Positions 34,006 through 44,633 of a stretch of DNA of 64,000 nt are shown one piece after another. How positions within the stretch are numbered: position 1 is the stretch's first letter; each line of letters begins with the position of its first letter. The DNA lies in assembly GCA_037367405.1 (NCBI GenBank), contig JAZKJV010005553.1, positions 186,001 to 250,000 of the forward strand. The letters run 5' to 3'. The translations under genes and the position numbers were made by a program. Source of the DNA: Ottelia alismoides (taxonomy: Eukaryota; Streptophyta; Magnoliopsida; Alismatales; Hydrocharitaceae). A model generated the notes under the pieces. It was not told the DNA's origin, made no database searches, and saw nothing but the letters and a program-made list of their open reading frames with translations.

Positions 34006-34849
34006 TGTTGGGTTTCTTTGAAATATTGTCCAGCCCCAACTTGGGGGGGTTTTCTGAAATTTCCCCATCAAGTGGGGAGCCCCATTCGACAGCCCCATTT
34101 CCAGGAACAGGAGAGTCCCATTCGGTCCTGCCGCCCATTCTATTTTCCAGAAAATAGAGAACGCCCCTTCCGTGCCCCAGTTTTCAGCCCCATTCCTCCC
34201 AATCCAGCCGATTCCAGGAGCACCAGCAGCAGGGGTTTTTTCGGAACCCATCCTCTCCGTCTTCCTCCACGCGAGCGGGAGAGCGCGAGAGAGAGACCGT
34301 GCTCGAGGGCAGTGCAGCTCGAGCTTTGGCACCGCGGCTAGGGCTTGGAGTTGGGCGTGGGAGCACTGTTTGGGCGAGTTTGAGAGGGAGCAGCGGGAGG
34401 TCGTTGGGAACGACCTCAAGAAGCCAAGGTTGGGTCTCCATCCGGGAGCCACATGAGGGGAGTTACTTTGTCCTTCTTTTGAGCACATTTGGTATAGTTA
34501 GATACCTAGGGATAGTTTGATACTTGTTGGACAACTATCCATTGTGCTTGTGGCTTGTACCTCGGTTTTGTGGGCAACAAAACCAGGAAGAACATTAACT
34601 CTTTTGACCGTAGTGATTGGTTGCCGGTCTTGCCCCGTGGTTTTTCCCTTGCTCACATTGAGGAAGGGTTTCCATGTAAAAATCTTTGTCTCGTGTGGTT
34701 GCTTGCTTGCTTGTGATTGTGATTGTCATTGTTGCCATTTGAGTTCCCGTGTGGAGAACATATATTGTGTTGTGCCATCTTTGTTGTAGGACAGTTTAGG
34801 GGGATAGATCTTGGGTTGATTATTGTTCCGCATCCATATATCCCCAACA
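34006..34849 (+). repeat. Tnt1-like element 5' LTR (844 bp)
   Basis: Begins TGTTGGGTTTC and ends CCCCAACA. The first 450 bp are GC-rich; the last 350 bp are GT-rich leader-like sequence. No open frame within is credible. Confidence 0.92.
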
Positions 34850-34851
34850 AG

Positions 34852-34863
34852 TGGTATCAGAGC
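34852..34863 (+). other. Tnt1-like primer binding site
   Basis: TGGTATCAGAGC, two bases after the LTR; matches initiator methionine tRNA. Confidence 0.92.
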
Positions 34864-34876
34864 TCGGATTTGAGCA

Positions 34877-35533
34877 ATGGGCAAAGATGATGAAGGCACA
34901 ATTATCAAGCTCACAAGTAGCAACTGGCAGATTTGGAAGGCTAAGATGGAAGACATCTTGTATTGCAAGGACCTCCACGATCCGGTGGAGGGTGAGAGCG
35001 CCAAGCCGGAGAATATGTCCACGGGCGAGTGGACAAAGTTGAACCGAAAGGTCATTGGTACTATTCGGAAGTGGCTTGACATGTTCGTGTTCCATCATGT
35101 TGCCGAGGAGACGAATGCCAAGGAGCTATGGGACAAGTTGTCTGGGCTCTATGATCAGAAGACCGCAACCAACAAGGCTTTCTTGATTAGAAAGCTTGTG
35201 AATTTGAAGTACAAAGACGGGACCAAAGTGGCGGAGCACTTGAATGACTTCCAAAGTATTATCAACCAGTTGACCTCCATGGGGTTGGTACTTGATGACG
35301 AACTGCAGGCACTTCTCCTATTGGGTTCTTTGCCAAATAGTTGGGAGACCTTAGTTGTCACCGTGAGCAACTCTGCGAAAGATAGCAAGTTGACCATGGC
35401 TATGGTCAAGGGCAGTCTCCTCAATGAGGAGATTAGACGCCGCTCTTCGGGAGAGGCATCCTCCTCTTCACATGTGTATGCAGCTGAGAGGAGAGGACGA
35501 TCCAGCAGCAGAGGAGCGTCACAGGAGAGGTAG
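34877..35533 (+). CDS. Tnt1-like gag, ending at an in-frame TAG
   Basis: 218 codons from ATG at 34877, the first Met after the primer site. It has MGKDDEGTIIKLTSSNWQIW followed by the Copia gag (UBN2) core with 'AKELWDKLSGLYDQKT' and 'LLLGSLPNSWE'. The frame meets TAG at 35531-35533 in an Arg/Ser-rich linker. Directly afterward in the same frame lies the zinc knuckle CHHCQKPGHWKRDC (about 35566-35607). So the stop falls between the capsid-like part and the nucleic-acid-binding knuckle. A single C-to-T change (CAG to TAG) would explain it. The gag protein would package element RNA in cytoplasmic particles. Confidence 0.88.
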   Translation: MGKDDEGTIIKLTSSNWQIWKAKMEDILYCKDLHDPVEGESAKPENMSTGEWTKLNRKVIGTIRKWLDMFVFHHVAEETNAKELWDKLSGLYDQKTATNKAFLIRKLVNLKYKDGTKVAEHLNDFQSIINQLTSMGLVLDDELQALLLLGSLPNSWETLVVTVSNSAKDSKLTMAMVKGSLLNEEIRRRSSGEASSSSHVYAAERRGRSSSRGASQER

Positions 35534-38077
35534 AAATCCAGGGACAAGTCCAAGGGCAGAGGAAAGTGTCACCATTGCCAGAAGCCCGGTCACTGGAAGA
35601 GAGATTGCAGGGTTTGGAAGAGAGAGAAAGTTGAAGCCAAGAAAGAACATAAAAAGGAAGATGGCAATGCAGTTGCAGTTGTGGCATATGAAAGTGTAGA
35701 TGAGGTGATTCTCACCATCCAGGATCAGTGCTTGCACGCAGGGAGTGATTTGGAGTGGGTCGTTGACACGGCCGCCTCCTATCATGTGACTACACACAGG
35801 GAGTTCTTCACCACCTACACTAGGGGTGATTATGGGAGAGTCTTGATGGGTAATGAGAGTTACTCTAAGATCACTGGCATGGGTACCATTTCGATCCAGA
35901 CGAATGTTGGGTGCTCAATGACACTCCAGAATGTGAGGCATGTTCCTGATGTGCGACTTAGCCTTATATCTGGCTCACAGCTAGATAGTGAAGGCTACCA
36001 TCTGAAGTTCGGCGACATCAAATGCAAGATTAACAAGGGTTCTCTCATCATGGCTAGAGGTAGTTTGTGTCACACACTCTATATGACTAGAGTGAAGGTC
36101 ATGGATGGCAGTTTACATGCTACTGAAGCAGATAATTCAGATTTGTGGCACCGTCGACTTGGTCACATGAGCCAGAAGGACTTACAGCTTCTTAGCAAGA
36201 GAGAGTTGATCCCCTACCACAATGACATCACTTTGTCTCCTTGTGATGCATGTGAGGTTGGGAAGAGCAGGAGTGCACCGTACAGAGCGAGATCCAAGGT
36301 GAAGAGAGACCTTCTTCAGTTGGTTCATTCTGATGTTTGTGGTCCCATGGACACAGCTTCTTTGGGAGGCAACATGTATTTTGTCACCTTCATTGATGAT
36401 GCATCTAGGAAGGTGTGGGTGTATGTGCTGAAATCGAAGGATCAAGTGTTTGATTGCTTCAAGAAATTCCATGCCATGGTTGAGCGTGAGACAGGAATAT
36501 TGTTGAAGTGTCTACGCACAGACAATGGGGGAGAGTACACCTCCCATAGCTTTCAGGACTATTGTGCAGAGCACGACATCAGGCATGAGAGGACAGAACC
36601 AGGCACACCCCAGCACAATGGTCTAGCTGAAAGGATGAACAGGACCATTGTTGAGAGAGTCCGCTGTATGCTGAAGACAGCGAAGTTGCCCAAGACTTTT
36701 TGGGCTGAGGCGGTTCGCACCGCATGTTACTTGGTGAACCGATCTCCATCAGTTCCTTTGGGCTTTCAGATTCCAGAACGTGTTTGGACAGGGAAAGACC
36801 CCTCATATGCTCATTTGAGGGTGTTTGGATGCAAAGCCTATGCTTTGGTACCCAAGGAGCAGCGGAAGAAGTTGGATGACAAGACGGTGCCTTGTATTTT
36901 TCTTGGCTATGGAGATCAGGAATTTGGATACCGTCTTTGGGATCCAAGGAAGAAGACAGTCACCAAGCACAGGGATGTGATTTTCTATGAGAATCAGACG
37001 TTGGCTGAGGACACCACTGAGAGTGGTGATGGAGATGAGATCCCCATGGATGATGACAGTGATGAGGACATAGAGGCCTCTCCAGTACAGGGTACAGGTG
37101 GAGAGGATGGACAGCTAGAGCAGCATGAGCCAGATGCAGACCCCGTTGATGCAGGTCCAGGGGACCTAGGGCAGGGGGAGCTACCTCATCCAGTTGCAGA
37201 CACATCAGAGCCTCAGGTCAGGAGATCTGAGAGGACACACCAGCCATCATCCCGTTACCCCACTTCTAGGTATGTGATGCTCACAGATGCAGGTGAGCCA
37301 TACACCTTTGAGGAGGCACAGATGCATAAGGACAAGGGTCATTGGCAGAATGCAATGAATGAAGAGATGCTATCTCTCAAGAAGAACCACACTTATGACC
37401 TTGTTGAGCTTCCTAAAGGGAAGAGAGCCTTGAAGAACAAGTGGGTGTACAAGCTGAAGTCAGATGACAGTGGCATACAGGTGAAGTACAAGGCCAGGTT
37501 GGTGTTGAAAGGATTCAGCCAGAAGGAAGGAGTGGACTATGATGAGATCTTCTCCCCAGTGGTGAAGATGAACTCAGTGAGAATGGTGCTAGGACTTGTT
37601 GCTAGCATGGACCTTGAGCTGGAGCAGATGGATGTGAAGACGGCGTTTCTTCACGGTCATTTGAAGGAAGAGATCTACATGGAGCAGCCACAGGGTTTTC
37701 AAGAGAGAGGGAAAGAGCATATGGTATGCAGGTTGAGGAAGAGTCTCTATGGCTTGAAGCAAGCCCCGAGACAATGGTACTTGAAGTTTGATGCTTTCAT
37801 GGGAAAACAGGGCTTCAAGAGGACTACAGCTGACCCATGCGTATATGTTCATCGTCTTTCCAATGACAGGTTCGTCATTCTTTTGATCTATGTGGATGAC
37901 ATGTTGATTGTAGGTCATGATTCCAACCTGATTGCAAAGCTCAAGAAAGAACTCTCCAAAGAGTTTGAGATGAAAGACTTGGGCAAGGCGAGTCACATCC
38001 TTGGGATGCAGATTACAAGGGACAGGAAGAAGCGCATGTTGTGGTTGTCACAAGAGAGCTACGTTGAACGCGTGTAG
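35534..38077 (+). CDS. Tnt1-like pol: protease, integrase, reverse transcriptase (open to a TAG at 38075)
   Basis: Same frame as gag; the first Met after the stop is at 35681, but the domain unit starts at the zinc knuckle. From the Met at 35681, the protease VVDTAASYH is near residue 27 (DTA instead of DSG/DTG, as in other Tnt1-type elements). The integrase zinc region has LWHRRLGHM with CDACEVGK. The integrase triad is D in HSDVCGP, D in RTDNGGEY and E in LAERMN. The reverse transcriptase has MDVKTAFLHGHL and YVDDMLIVG. It ends in YVERV before TAG at 38075-38077. All catalytic residues of integrase and reverse transcriptase are present. Confidence 0.9.
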   Translation, partial: KSRDKSKGRGKCHHCQKPGHWKRDCRVWKREKVEAKKEHKKEDGNAVAVVAYESVDEVILTIQDQCLHAGSDLEWVVDTAASYHVTTHREFFTTYTRGDYGRVLMGNESYSKITGMGTISIQTNVGCSMTLQNVRHVPDVRLSLISGSQLDSEGYHLKFGDIKCKINKGSLIMARGSLCHTLYMTRVKVMDGSLHATEADNSDLWHRRLGHMSQKDLQLLSKRELIPYHNDITLSPCDACEVGKSRSAPYRARSKVKRDLLQLVHSDVCGPMDTASLGGNMYFVTFIDDASRKVWVYVLKSKDQVFDCFKKFHAMVERETGILLKCLRTDNGGEYTSHSFQDYCAEHDIRHERTEPGTPQHNGLAERMNRTIVERVRCMLKTAKLPKTFWAEAVRTACYLVNRSPSVPLGFQIPERVWTGKDPSYAHLRVFGCKAYALVPKEQRKKLDDKTVPCIFLGYGDQEFGYRLWDPRKKTVTKHRDVIFYENQTLAEDTTESGDGDEIPMDDDSDEDIEASPVQGTGGEDGQLEQHEPDADPVDAGPGDLGQGELPHPVADTSEPQVRRSERTHQPSSRYPTSRYVMLTDAGEPYTFEEAQMHKDKGHWQNAMNEEMLSLKKNHTYDLVELPKGKRALKNKWVYKLKSDDSGIQVKYKARLVLKGFSQKEGVDYDEIFSPVVKMNSVRMVLGLVASMDLELEQMDVKTAFLHGHLKEEIYMEQPQGFQERGKEHMVCRLRKSLYGLKQAPRQWYLKFDAFMGKQGFKRTTADPCVYVHRLSNDRFVILLIYVDDMLIVGHDSNLIAKLKKELSKEFEMKDLGKASHILGMQITRDRKKRMLWLSQESYVERV

Positions 38078-38854
38078 GAACGGTTCAACATGAAGAATGC
38101 CAAGCCTGTCAGTACGCCCTTAGCCTCTCATTTCAAGCTAACCAAAGAGTCATGTCCTTCTACTTCTGAGGAGAAAGCAGAGATGGCCAAGATCCCATAC
38201 CAGTCAGCAGTTGGGAGCCTCATGTATGCAATGGTTTGCACTAGACCTGACATAGCCCATGCAGTGGGCGTGGTGAGCAGATTCATGTCTAATCCAGGCA
38301 AGGACCATTGGGAGGCAGTGAAGTGGATCTTGAGATACTTGAGAGGGACCTCAAGTATGTGTCTTGTTTTTGGGAGGTCAGATCCCAAACTTTGTGGCTA
38401 CACTGATGCAGATATGGCAGGCGACATGGACCAGAGAAAATCCACCTCAGGCTACATTTTCACTTTTGCAGGGGGAGCCATATCATGGCAATCCAAACTA
38501 CAGAAATGTGTTGCTCTCTCAACTACTGAGGCAGAATACATTACAGCAGCAGAGGCTGGGAAAGAAGTGTTGCGGCTACAACGCTTCCTTGGTGAGTTTG
38601 GATTTGATGATAGTGAGCCGGTTGTGTTTTGTGATAGCCAGAGCGCTATAGATTTGAGCAAGAGTACCATACACCATGCTCGCACAAAGCACATTGATGT
38701 GAGATACCATTGGCTGAGGGATGCAATTGAACAGAAGCAACTCGTGTTGAAGAAGATTCACACCGATGAGAACCCCTCAGACATGTTGACAAAGGCAGTC
38801 ACTCGTGACAAGCTTCAGCTCTGTAGAGAGCTGAGCGGTGTCACCTCTTGTTGA
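38078..38854 (+). CDS. Tnt1-like RNase H, in frame after the second TAG
   Basis: Continues the pol frame: ERFNMKNAKPVSTPLASHF directly after the stop, then 'GSLMYAMVCTRPDIAHAVG', 'WILRYLRGTSS', 'YTDADMAGD', 'RKSTSGYIF', 'STTEAEYITAAEA', 'CDSQSAIDLSKS' and 'ARTKHIDVRYHWLRD'. The end DMLTKAVTRDKL and a TGA at 38852 are where a Tnt1-type polyprotein normally ends. The first Met (38090) is unlikely to be used on its own. Without readthrough the domain is not made. Confidence 0.88.
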   Translation, partial: ERFNMKNAKPVSTPLASHFKLTKESCPSTSEEKAEMAKIPYQSAVGSLMYAMVCTRPDIAHAVGVVSRFMSNPGKDHWEAVKWILRYLRGTSSMCLVFGRSDPKLCGYTDADMAGDMDQRKSTSGYIFTFAGGAISWQSKLQKCVALSTTEAEYITAAEAGKEVLRLQRFLGEFGFDDSEPVVFCDSQSAIDLSKSTIHHARTKHIDVRYHWLRDAIEQKQLVLKKIHTDENPSDMLTKAVTRDKLQLCRELSGVTSC

Positions 38855-38890
38855 TCTCCATCACAGGACAACACCTCCCCGTTGGGGCTG

Positions 38891-38900
38891 GAGGGGGAGG
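38891..38900 (+). other. Tnt1-like polypurine tract
   Basis: GAGGGGGAGG immediately before the 3' LTR. Confidence 0.88.
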
Positions 38901-38901
38901 T

Positions 38902-39749
38902 TGTTGGGTTTCTTTGAAATATTGTCCAGCCCCAACTTGGGGGGTTTTCTGAAATTTCCCCATCAAGTGGGGAGCCCCATTCGACAGCCCCATTTCCAGG
39001 AACAGGAGAGTCCCATTCGGTCCTGCCGCCCATTCTATTTTCCAGAAAATAGAGAACGCCCCTTCCGTGCCCCAGTTTTCAGCCCCATTCCTTCCAACCC
39101 AGCCGATTCCAGGAGCACCAGCAGCAGGGGTTTTTTTGGAACCCATCCTCTCCGTCTTCCTCCACGCGAGCGGGAAAGCGAGAGAGAGAGAGACCGTGCT
39201 CGAGGGCAGCGCAGCTCGAGCTTTGGCACTACGGCTAGGGCTTGGAGTTGGGCGTGGGAGCACCATTTGGGCGAGTTTGAGAGGGAGCAGCGGGAGGTCG
39301 TTGGGAACGACCTCAAGAAGCCAAGGTTGGGTCTCCATCTGATAGCCCCATGAGGGGAGTTACTTTGTCCTCCTTGTTTTGAGCACATTTGGTATAGTTA
39401 GATACCTAGGGATAGTTTGATACTTGTTGGACAACTATCCATTGTGCTTGTGGCTTGTACCTCGGTTTTGTGGGCAACAAAACCGGGAAGAACATTAACT
39501 CTTTTGACCGTAGTGATTGGTTGCCGGTCTTGCCCCGTGGTTTTTCCCTTGCTCACATTAAGTAAGGGTTTCCACGTAAAAATCTTTGTCTCGTGTGGTT
39601 GCTTGCTTGCTTGTGATTGTGATTGTCATTGTTGCCATTTGAGTTCCCGTGTGGGGAACATATATTGTGTTGTGCCATCTTTGTTGCAGGACAGTTTAGG
39701 GGGATAGATCCTGGGTTGATTATTGTTCCGCATCCATATATCCCCAACA
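38902..39749 (+). repeat. Tnt1-like element 3' LTR (848 bp)
   Basis: Same ends as the 5' LTR; right duplication ACCCG at 39750-39754. Confidence 0.92.
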
Positions 39750-39754
39750 ACCCG

Positions 39755-40262
39755 ATCATGAATCCCCTCCAGAAACCACATGTGCTCAAAATAGAACAGT
39801 CTCCCAATTTCAGACTGGGCACCGGAATCCCAACATATAGGAGTATGATAAAAAATGGGACCTAGGTAGTGATTGCATGAAAGCTAGAGGAAAATGCTCC
39901 ATCAGCTCCACGAAACTCAGAAAGTGATCCAAGCAGGGTCACGACGATGTTCCTCCACAAGTGTATCGAGAGTTGGTGGTACCCAACACCTTTAAAAAAA
40001 ACTCTCCAACAAAATCCACAAAGAGAGCATACACAGGGTTTGTGCCCTTGGCCATCTGAAAGAAGGTTGAAATGCCACCCATCAGCCACAACAGCTCAGG
40101 AAACCTTGCACAGACCGTCCACAACTCATCCCACATGTCTGCCACAATTGGGGGCCCAGTAGGCCCATAGATAGTCGAAAACAAAAGATGATGTATCGTC
40201 AGATCGACGTTGGAGCACCCCAGAAAGTGAACAACATGCCTCCATCAAATCTCGCAACTTGA
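39755..40262 (-). pseudogene. LINE endonuclease part (5' of the split LINE)
   Basis: Minus-strand translation shows 'YGPTGPP...WDELW' and 'ELLWLMGGISTF' (usual LINE 'VYGP...WDEL...W.L.GDFN') near 40100-40190. SDHYLGPIF and 'YFEHMWFLEGIHD' follow near 39760-39860 (usual 'SDH.PI.L...FRFE.MWL'). The catalytic 'GDFN' Asp-Asn pair is lost. Together with 32560-34000 it forms one LINE, opened by the Tnt1-like insertion. The true 5' end of ORF2 is not present. Confidence 0.7.
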
Positions 40263-41008
40263 GGAGATCACCATCAGAGACGAAACCAGGATTTTTGATA
40301 TGGGGATGCCAAATGGATCGAGAAAATTAAACTCCTAAGCTATATATAAAGAAGTTTAAATTCATTTCTAAAATATCAATATATTATGATAAAACAATCT
40401 ATCAATTATATTTGTTAGAAATCAAAATTTTACACCAAAAGTTTTATATTAAATTCTAAATTTTAGTATGCGTTCTTTTTATGATTCCAGAATTTTCCTA
40501 AAAATAAAATATAACTATTTATAATTTTAAATAAGAAGGCACATGAACTATGTGTGTGTATATAGAAGATAATAGAGGATATATATATATATATACATAC
40601 ATGATGCCAATGCCATTAAATGCTCTTTCTACTTTTAGATAAATGGACATTCTACTATCATTTGCGATGGATTTTATTTTATTTATTTATTTGAGAAAAA
40701 ACTATAGTTTTAGGTTAAAATCTATAATATTACCATTTTTTTTCATCTTCTCTATTTCTCAAACACCTTACGAATTTTTCATGGCATTTTATCTTCTTGT
40801 GATCATAATTCATTTTTGGTAGTGATTTAGATTTTTTTAATATTTTTATCCATTGATTCTTAAACAACACCATTATATATATAAAGGTCAAATATAAAAA
40901 TCTAACAACTCTATAATGATATATAATGTGACGACTTGTAACGATAAATAAACACATAATATATTTTTGTAAAGTTTATTACGATTTGACACCTAAAATA
41001 ATTGAAAA
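40263..41008. other. AT-rich intergenic DNA
   Basis: No coding signal. It contains a (TA)n run at about 40579-40594. Confidence 0.5.
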
Positions 41009-41017
41009 ATATTTAAA
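41009..41017. repeat. 9-bp target duplication of element B, left
   Basis: ATATTTAAA; right copy at 42314-42322. Confidence 0.88.
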
Positions 41018-42313
41018 GGGATTTCTACCTGACAGACCCTATAATCTTTGTCAATTACCACTATGACCTTTGAAACATCCTACTTCCTCTCTTGACCCCG
41101 TAAACTTTTTCCGTATTACCATACAAACCCTACCGTTAAATTGGCATATCCAGAGTTAACTTCCTTGGGTTAAAAACGAGTTAATCTAACCAATTCGGGA
41201 TCCGACGGCTAGAATTCACCAAAAGAATAAAAAACAGTGGAAGGCAGTCGACATCAAGGGGGAGGGTGCTCGACCTGGGCTGGAGGAAGTGGGGGGGGGG
41301 GCAGTCGACCTGGAGGAGGTGAGGCTTCCAGGCGGCGAGTGGGTCGCTAATGGGGGCGAACTGGGCTGGGTGGGTGGACTGGAGGAGGTTGGCGGGGATC
41401 GACGGAGGCGTTGGAGCGGGAAGGGGGAGCCTTCGAGTAGGGGTGGCGACAAGGGTGGTGGGATTGGAGCAGGGAAGGCAGGGAGATGGGGGGCATCGAG
41501 GGGGGGGGGGGCTTCGGGCAAGGGAGGCCTGCGTAGGGGAGGCGACCTGAGGCTGTTGGGAGCGGGGGGGGGGGGGGGGGGGGCTTCGGGCACCCGCGCA
41601 GTGGAGGCGACCTGAGGCGGGGGGGGGGGGGGGGGGGGCTTCGAGCACGGGGAAGCCCGCAGGGGGTGTGTGGAGGGGGGCTTCGTGCATGGGAGGCAGC
41701 CTGAGGGGGTGGGGGCATCGATGGGAGGTCTGCAGGGGGAGATGTCGTACTATGGCTCAATCGAACTCTTCGAACGCAGTCCTTTTAGTGGTCTTTAATA
41801 ACTCTAGATATCCGGACAGAAAAGTGGCGTGTCCATAGACTATTGATAAGCCGTCCTACTACAACTATCATATATAATACGTAGAGCCTATGCTTGCTGA
41901 GTGAGACTGAAATCGTACCTCTCTACCCACCCCTGCTCCTTAACTGACCTCGGAACGGGGTAGTTGCTGACCTTGGGGGGGGGGGGGCTTCGAGCAGGGG
42001 AGGCCTCAAGTGACGGGAGGGGGGGGGGCAGCTGGGTGCGGGACTCCTCGACTGCTAGGCTCGGCGGAGGGGGAGGGGCTTCCAGGGGGAGCTCGGGACG
42101 GCACTGCGGGCAGGGGTATGGGTGTAAAAATCCCTGATATAAAAGAATGTAACAGAATCTGGTCAGTTTTAACAGATTAATGGATGTGGGTTAACCACGA
42201 GGTCTGTAGGGGTAAGAGTTAGCAAGTTTACGAGGTCGAGGGAGGAATTAGGATGTTTCAAAGGTCGTAGAGGTTATTGACAAAGATTATAGGGTCTGGC
42301 GGGTAAAAATCTC
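41018..42313. mobile_element. Mutator-like TIR element B (1296 bp), G-rich interior
   Basis: The left end GGGATTTCTACCTGACAG and the inverted right end GAGATTTTTACCCGCCAG share terminal repeats of about 90 bp, including 'accctataatctttgtcaat' and 'acctttgaaacatcct'. The 9 bases ATATTTAAA lie outside at 41009-41017 and 42314-42322, a perfect 9-bp duplication as expected for Mutator-like elements. The interior is very G-rich on this strand and holds a non-repetitive segment of normal composition (41745-41965) of unknown origin. No transposase. The Pro-rich minus-strand frames are low-complexity artefacts. Loose copies of one terminal repeat occur at 53087-53150 and 55620-55735. Confidence 0.88.
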
Positions 42314-42716
42314 ATATTTAAATACTATCCCACGAACAATTCTTTCATATTGTACATAGGTTAGAGAATATTAAAGGTTCCAACTAATAAGAAATCAAAT
42401 GTCATTTAGTTATAAGGATAATAAATATAACTTATTTTATATAAGATAAAGATAATATTTGATAAATGATAGCATGGTGATAATTATAAGTTGAATATGC
42501 AAGAGAGACCACGTTTGAGAGAGAGAAAGGAGATATATGTGTCAGTAGATTGAGTTTTACTTCTATATTTAGTAAATAGAGAATTTAAAAACTCAAAATA
42601 CATTTAATTAGGGAGGCCGACCATCCTATATTATAGGAAATTTTTGGGTGCCTGCCCCCTCCCGTCCTCGCCCCCTTCGTCTCTCATCACGATTCCATCC
42701 AACAACAATGCCTCCC

Positions 42717-42794
42717 GCATAAAAGGTTTATCTATTGTTCTCATTCAGTTGGTTCGCATAAAAGGTTTATCTATTGTTCTCATTCAGTTGGTTA
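42717..42794. repeat. 39-bp unit tandemly duplicated
   Basis: Two adjacent nearly perfect copies (42717-42755, 42756-42794) starting gcataaaaggtttatctatt. No other copies seen. Confidence 0.85.
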
Positions 42795-43245
42795 GAGGAA
42801 TAAAGAATGGATGCATACCGTAGACTCGTAGACTTGTACATAATGGATGATGATGCACTACTGCATCTGCCACGACATATGTTCATGCTGATAGCATCTT
42901 TTGTCGTCGGATGATCGGGATAAATAAACGACCAATGGTTTTTTTCCAAGTAGAGAAAGCAGATGTGATGTAAACAAGCAGGAAATCCTAGACTCAAGTC
43001 TTGACCTGACTCTCCCTTGAAAAGATCAATCATAACATTCGGACTCGAAAGAATCATAAGCTAAATCAATAATATTTTCCCATTAGAAGGTGGATGATGT
43101 ATTAAGACAAGGATCGTTGAGGAGACGAGGAACGTTGGTTTCCTGATAGAATAATATATACAAGTTTAAGCATCAGCAATAACAATGATGCCAATACGAG
43201 TCCATTATCTGTGCCGTGATGCCGGTCCCCAATGCCAAACCAATG

Positions 43246-43992
43246 TAGGGTTGAGCATGAACCGGGTCCGGGCCGGGTTTGGCTTGGCCCGGCCCAAACT
43301 CATTTTAGTATACGGGCTAACGGGCCGGGCCTAGGCCCGTTTTATTATTCAAAATCTAGGCTCAAGCCCAAGCCCGGCCCAAACATTATAGGCCGGGTTC
43401 GGGCCGGGCCGGTCCAAATTTAAACTCCGGGACATATTGAGCTTGTTTTTATCTTACAAATACACCACCTATCCCCAACAAAAATGGGTATTCTTTACAT
43501 ATGCAAATATGTTTTACACATTTATAATATTAAGAAATCATGTCCATGATACGAATTCGCTATGTACAACAACATGCTCTAAACATGACAAATATATTAC
43601 CAATGTAATATAATTGTTTATAATATATGTTTGTTAACATGATAAATTATTGTCATGATGGTATATATAACAATGATGGTTGTTAACTTTACTAAATTAA
43701 TATGTTAAGAATTTAATATCCATCTAAATTCTATTATCTCTCGTATGCATAAGTAATAGGTCAAGCTAATGGGCCAGGCAGTTTGGCCCTTGAAACGGGC
43801 CGAGTTAACGAGCCGAGTTATCGGGCTTTCGGGTTTGGACCCCATCAGGCTCGAACCCGGCCCGAATATACAATTGGGCTTGAATTAAGGCCCAAAGCCC
43901 GGCCCAATTCTTTGCGGGCTCGGGTTCGGGCCGGGCTACATGGGCCGGGTTTCGGACCGGGTCGGGCTTGCCCGGGCCAATGCTCAACCCTA
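43246..43992. mobile_element. Non-autonomous hAT element (747 bp) rich in GGCCGGGC words
   Basis: Terminal repeats TAGGGTTGAGCAT at both ends, with the exact 8-bp duplication AACCAATG (43238-43245 and 43993-44000). The subterminal 180 bp on each side are packed with 'gggccgggc' and 'aagcccggccca' words in both orientations, the kind of clustered short motif that hAT transposases bind. The centre (43440-43740) is AT-rich. No open frame for transposase. Confidence 0.9.
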
Positions 43993-44633
43993 AACCAATG
44001 TGAGCGACTGGAAAGCAACGTGTCCGAAAGCTGCAGTAGAATTTCATATTCTACATGCTACGATTATTTTCTTTTAATCTGTTGATATTGGTCACGTTAG
44101 TTTAAATGTCTCACGACATTCGACCATCATTCGGAGCTCCCGTCTCAACCCTCCAAACACAGATCGCAGAATACATAAAATAATCAATTCTATCTCCACA
44201 ACTGCATGATATTAGTAGGATTCCCATATCTGAATGATACCACATGATAAAAGGTCAGAAAGATCACGGAGAATCGACTCACCCTCAGATATTTATCTGT
44301 AAATAACATAGGATCGATCTTTCAGCAAGTTAATAACATGAACAGCAACAAACAAAGATACAGAACAGTAAGTTATAAGTTCCGGACGGTTCCCATAGGA
44401 ACCTGCAAATGTACAACTCATGATATCCCAGTTCGGCCGGGGCGAACGCCCCGGCGGTATATGTACATAGAGAGCACCTAAACGCTGACGACCTCCCGCT
44501 GAGTAGAGATGCATATAAGTCGCCAGGTACCTCGCTCATGACAAAATGCTTGTATCATCGAGACATGGAAATTCGCACGTCACTGTTTCTTTTTCCGGTA
44601 ACCTGACTAGGTTCTCGCAGCCGGGCCCTTTCC

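Larger units (their letters stand above)
34006..39749 (+). mobile_element. Tnt1-like Copia retrotransposon on the plus strand (5744 bp)
   Basis: Complete structure: 5' LTR 34006-34849, primer site 34852-34863, single-frame gag-pol 34877-38854, polypurine tract 38891-38900, 3' LTR 38902-39749, flanked by ACCCG. By my hand alignment the LTRs differ at roughly 25 positions plus small indels (about 97% identity). The polyprotein frame is continuous apart from two TAG codons. It inserted in opposite orientation into a LINE, between its endonuclease and reverse transcriptase regions. Confidence 0.95.

Noticed and set aside
35531..35533. Programmed readthrough of TAG between gag and pol
   Set aside because: The following bases (AAATCC) do not match the known CAR-YYA readthrough context, and a second TAG occurs in pol; decay is simpler. 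Kept only as a point to check.
41181..41760. Proline-rich minus-strand frames (up to 169 codons)
   Set aside because: Poly-G tracts on the plus strand generate them; they lie inside Mutator-like element B and overlap in several frames.
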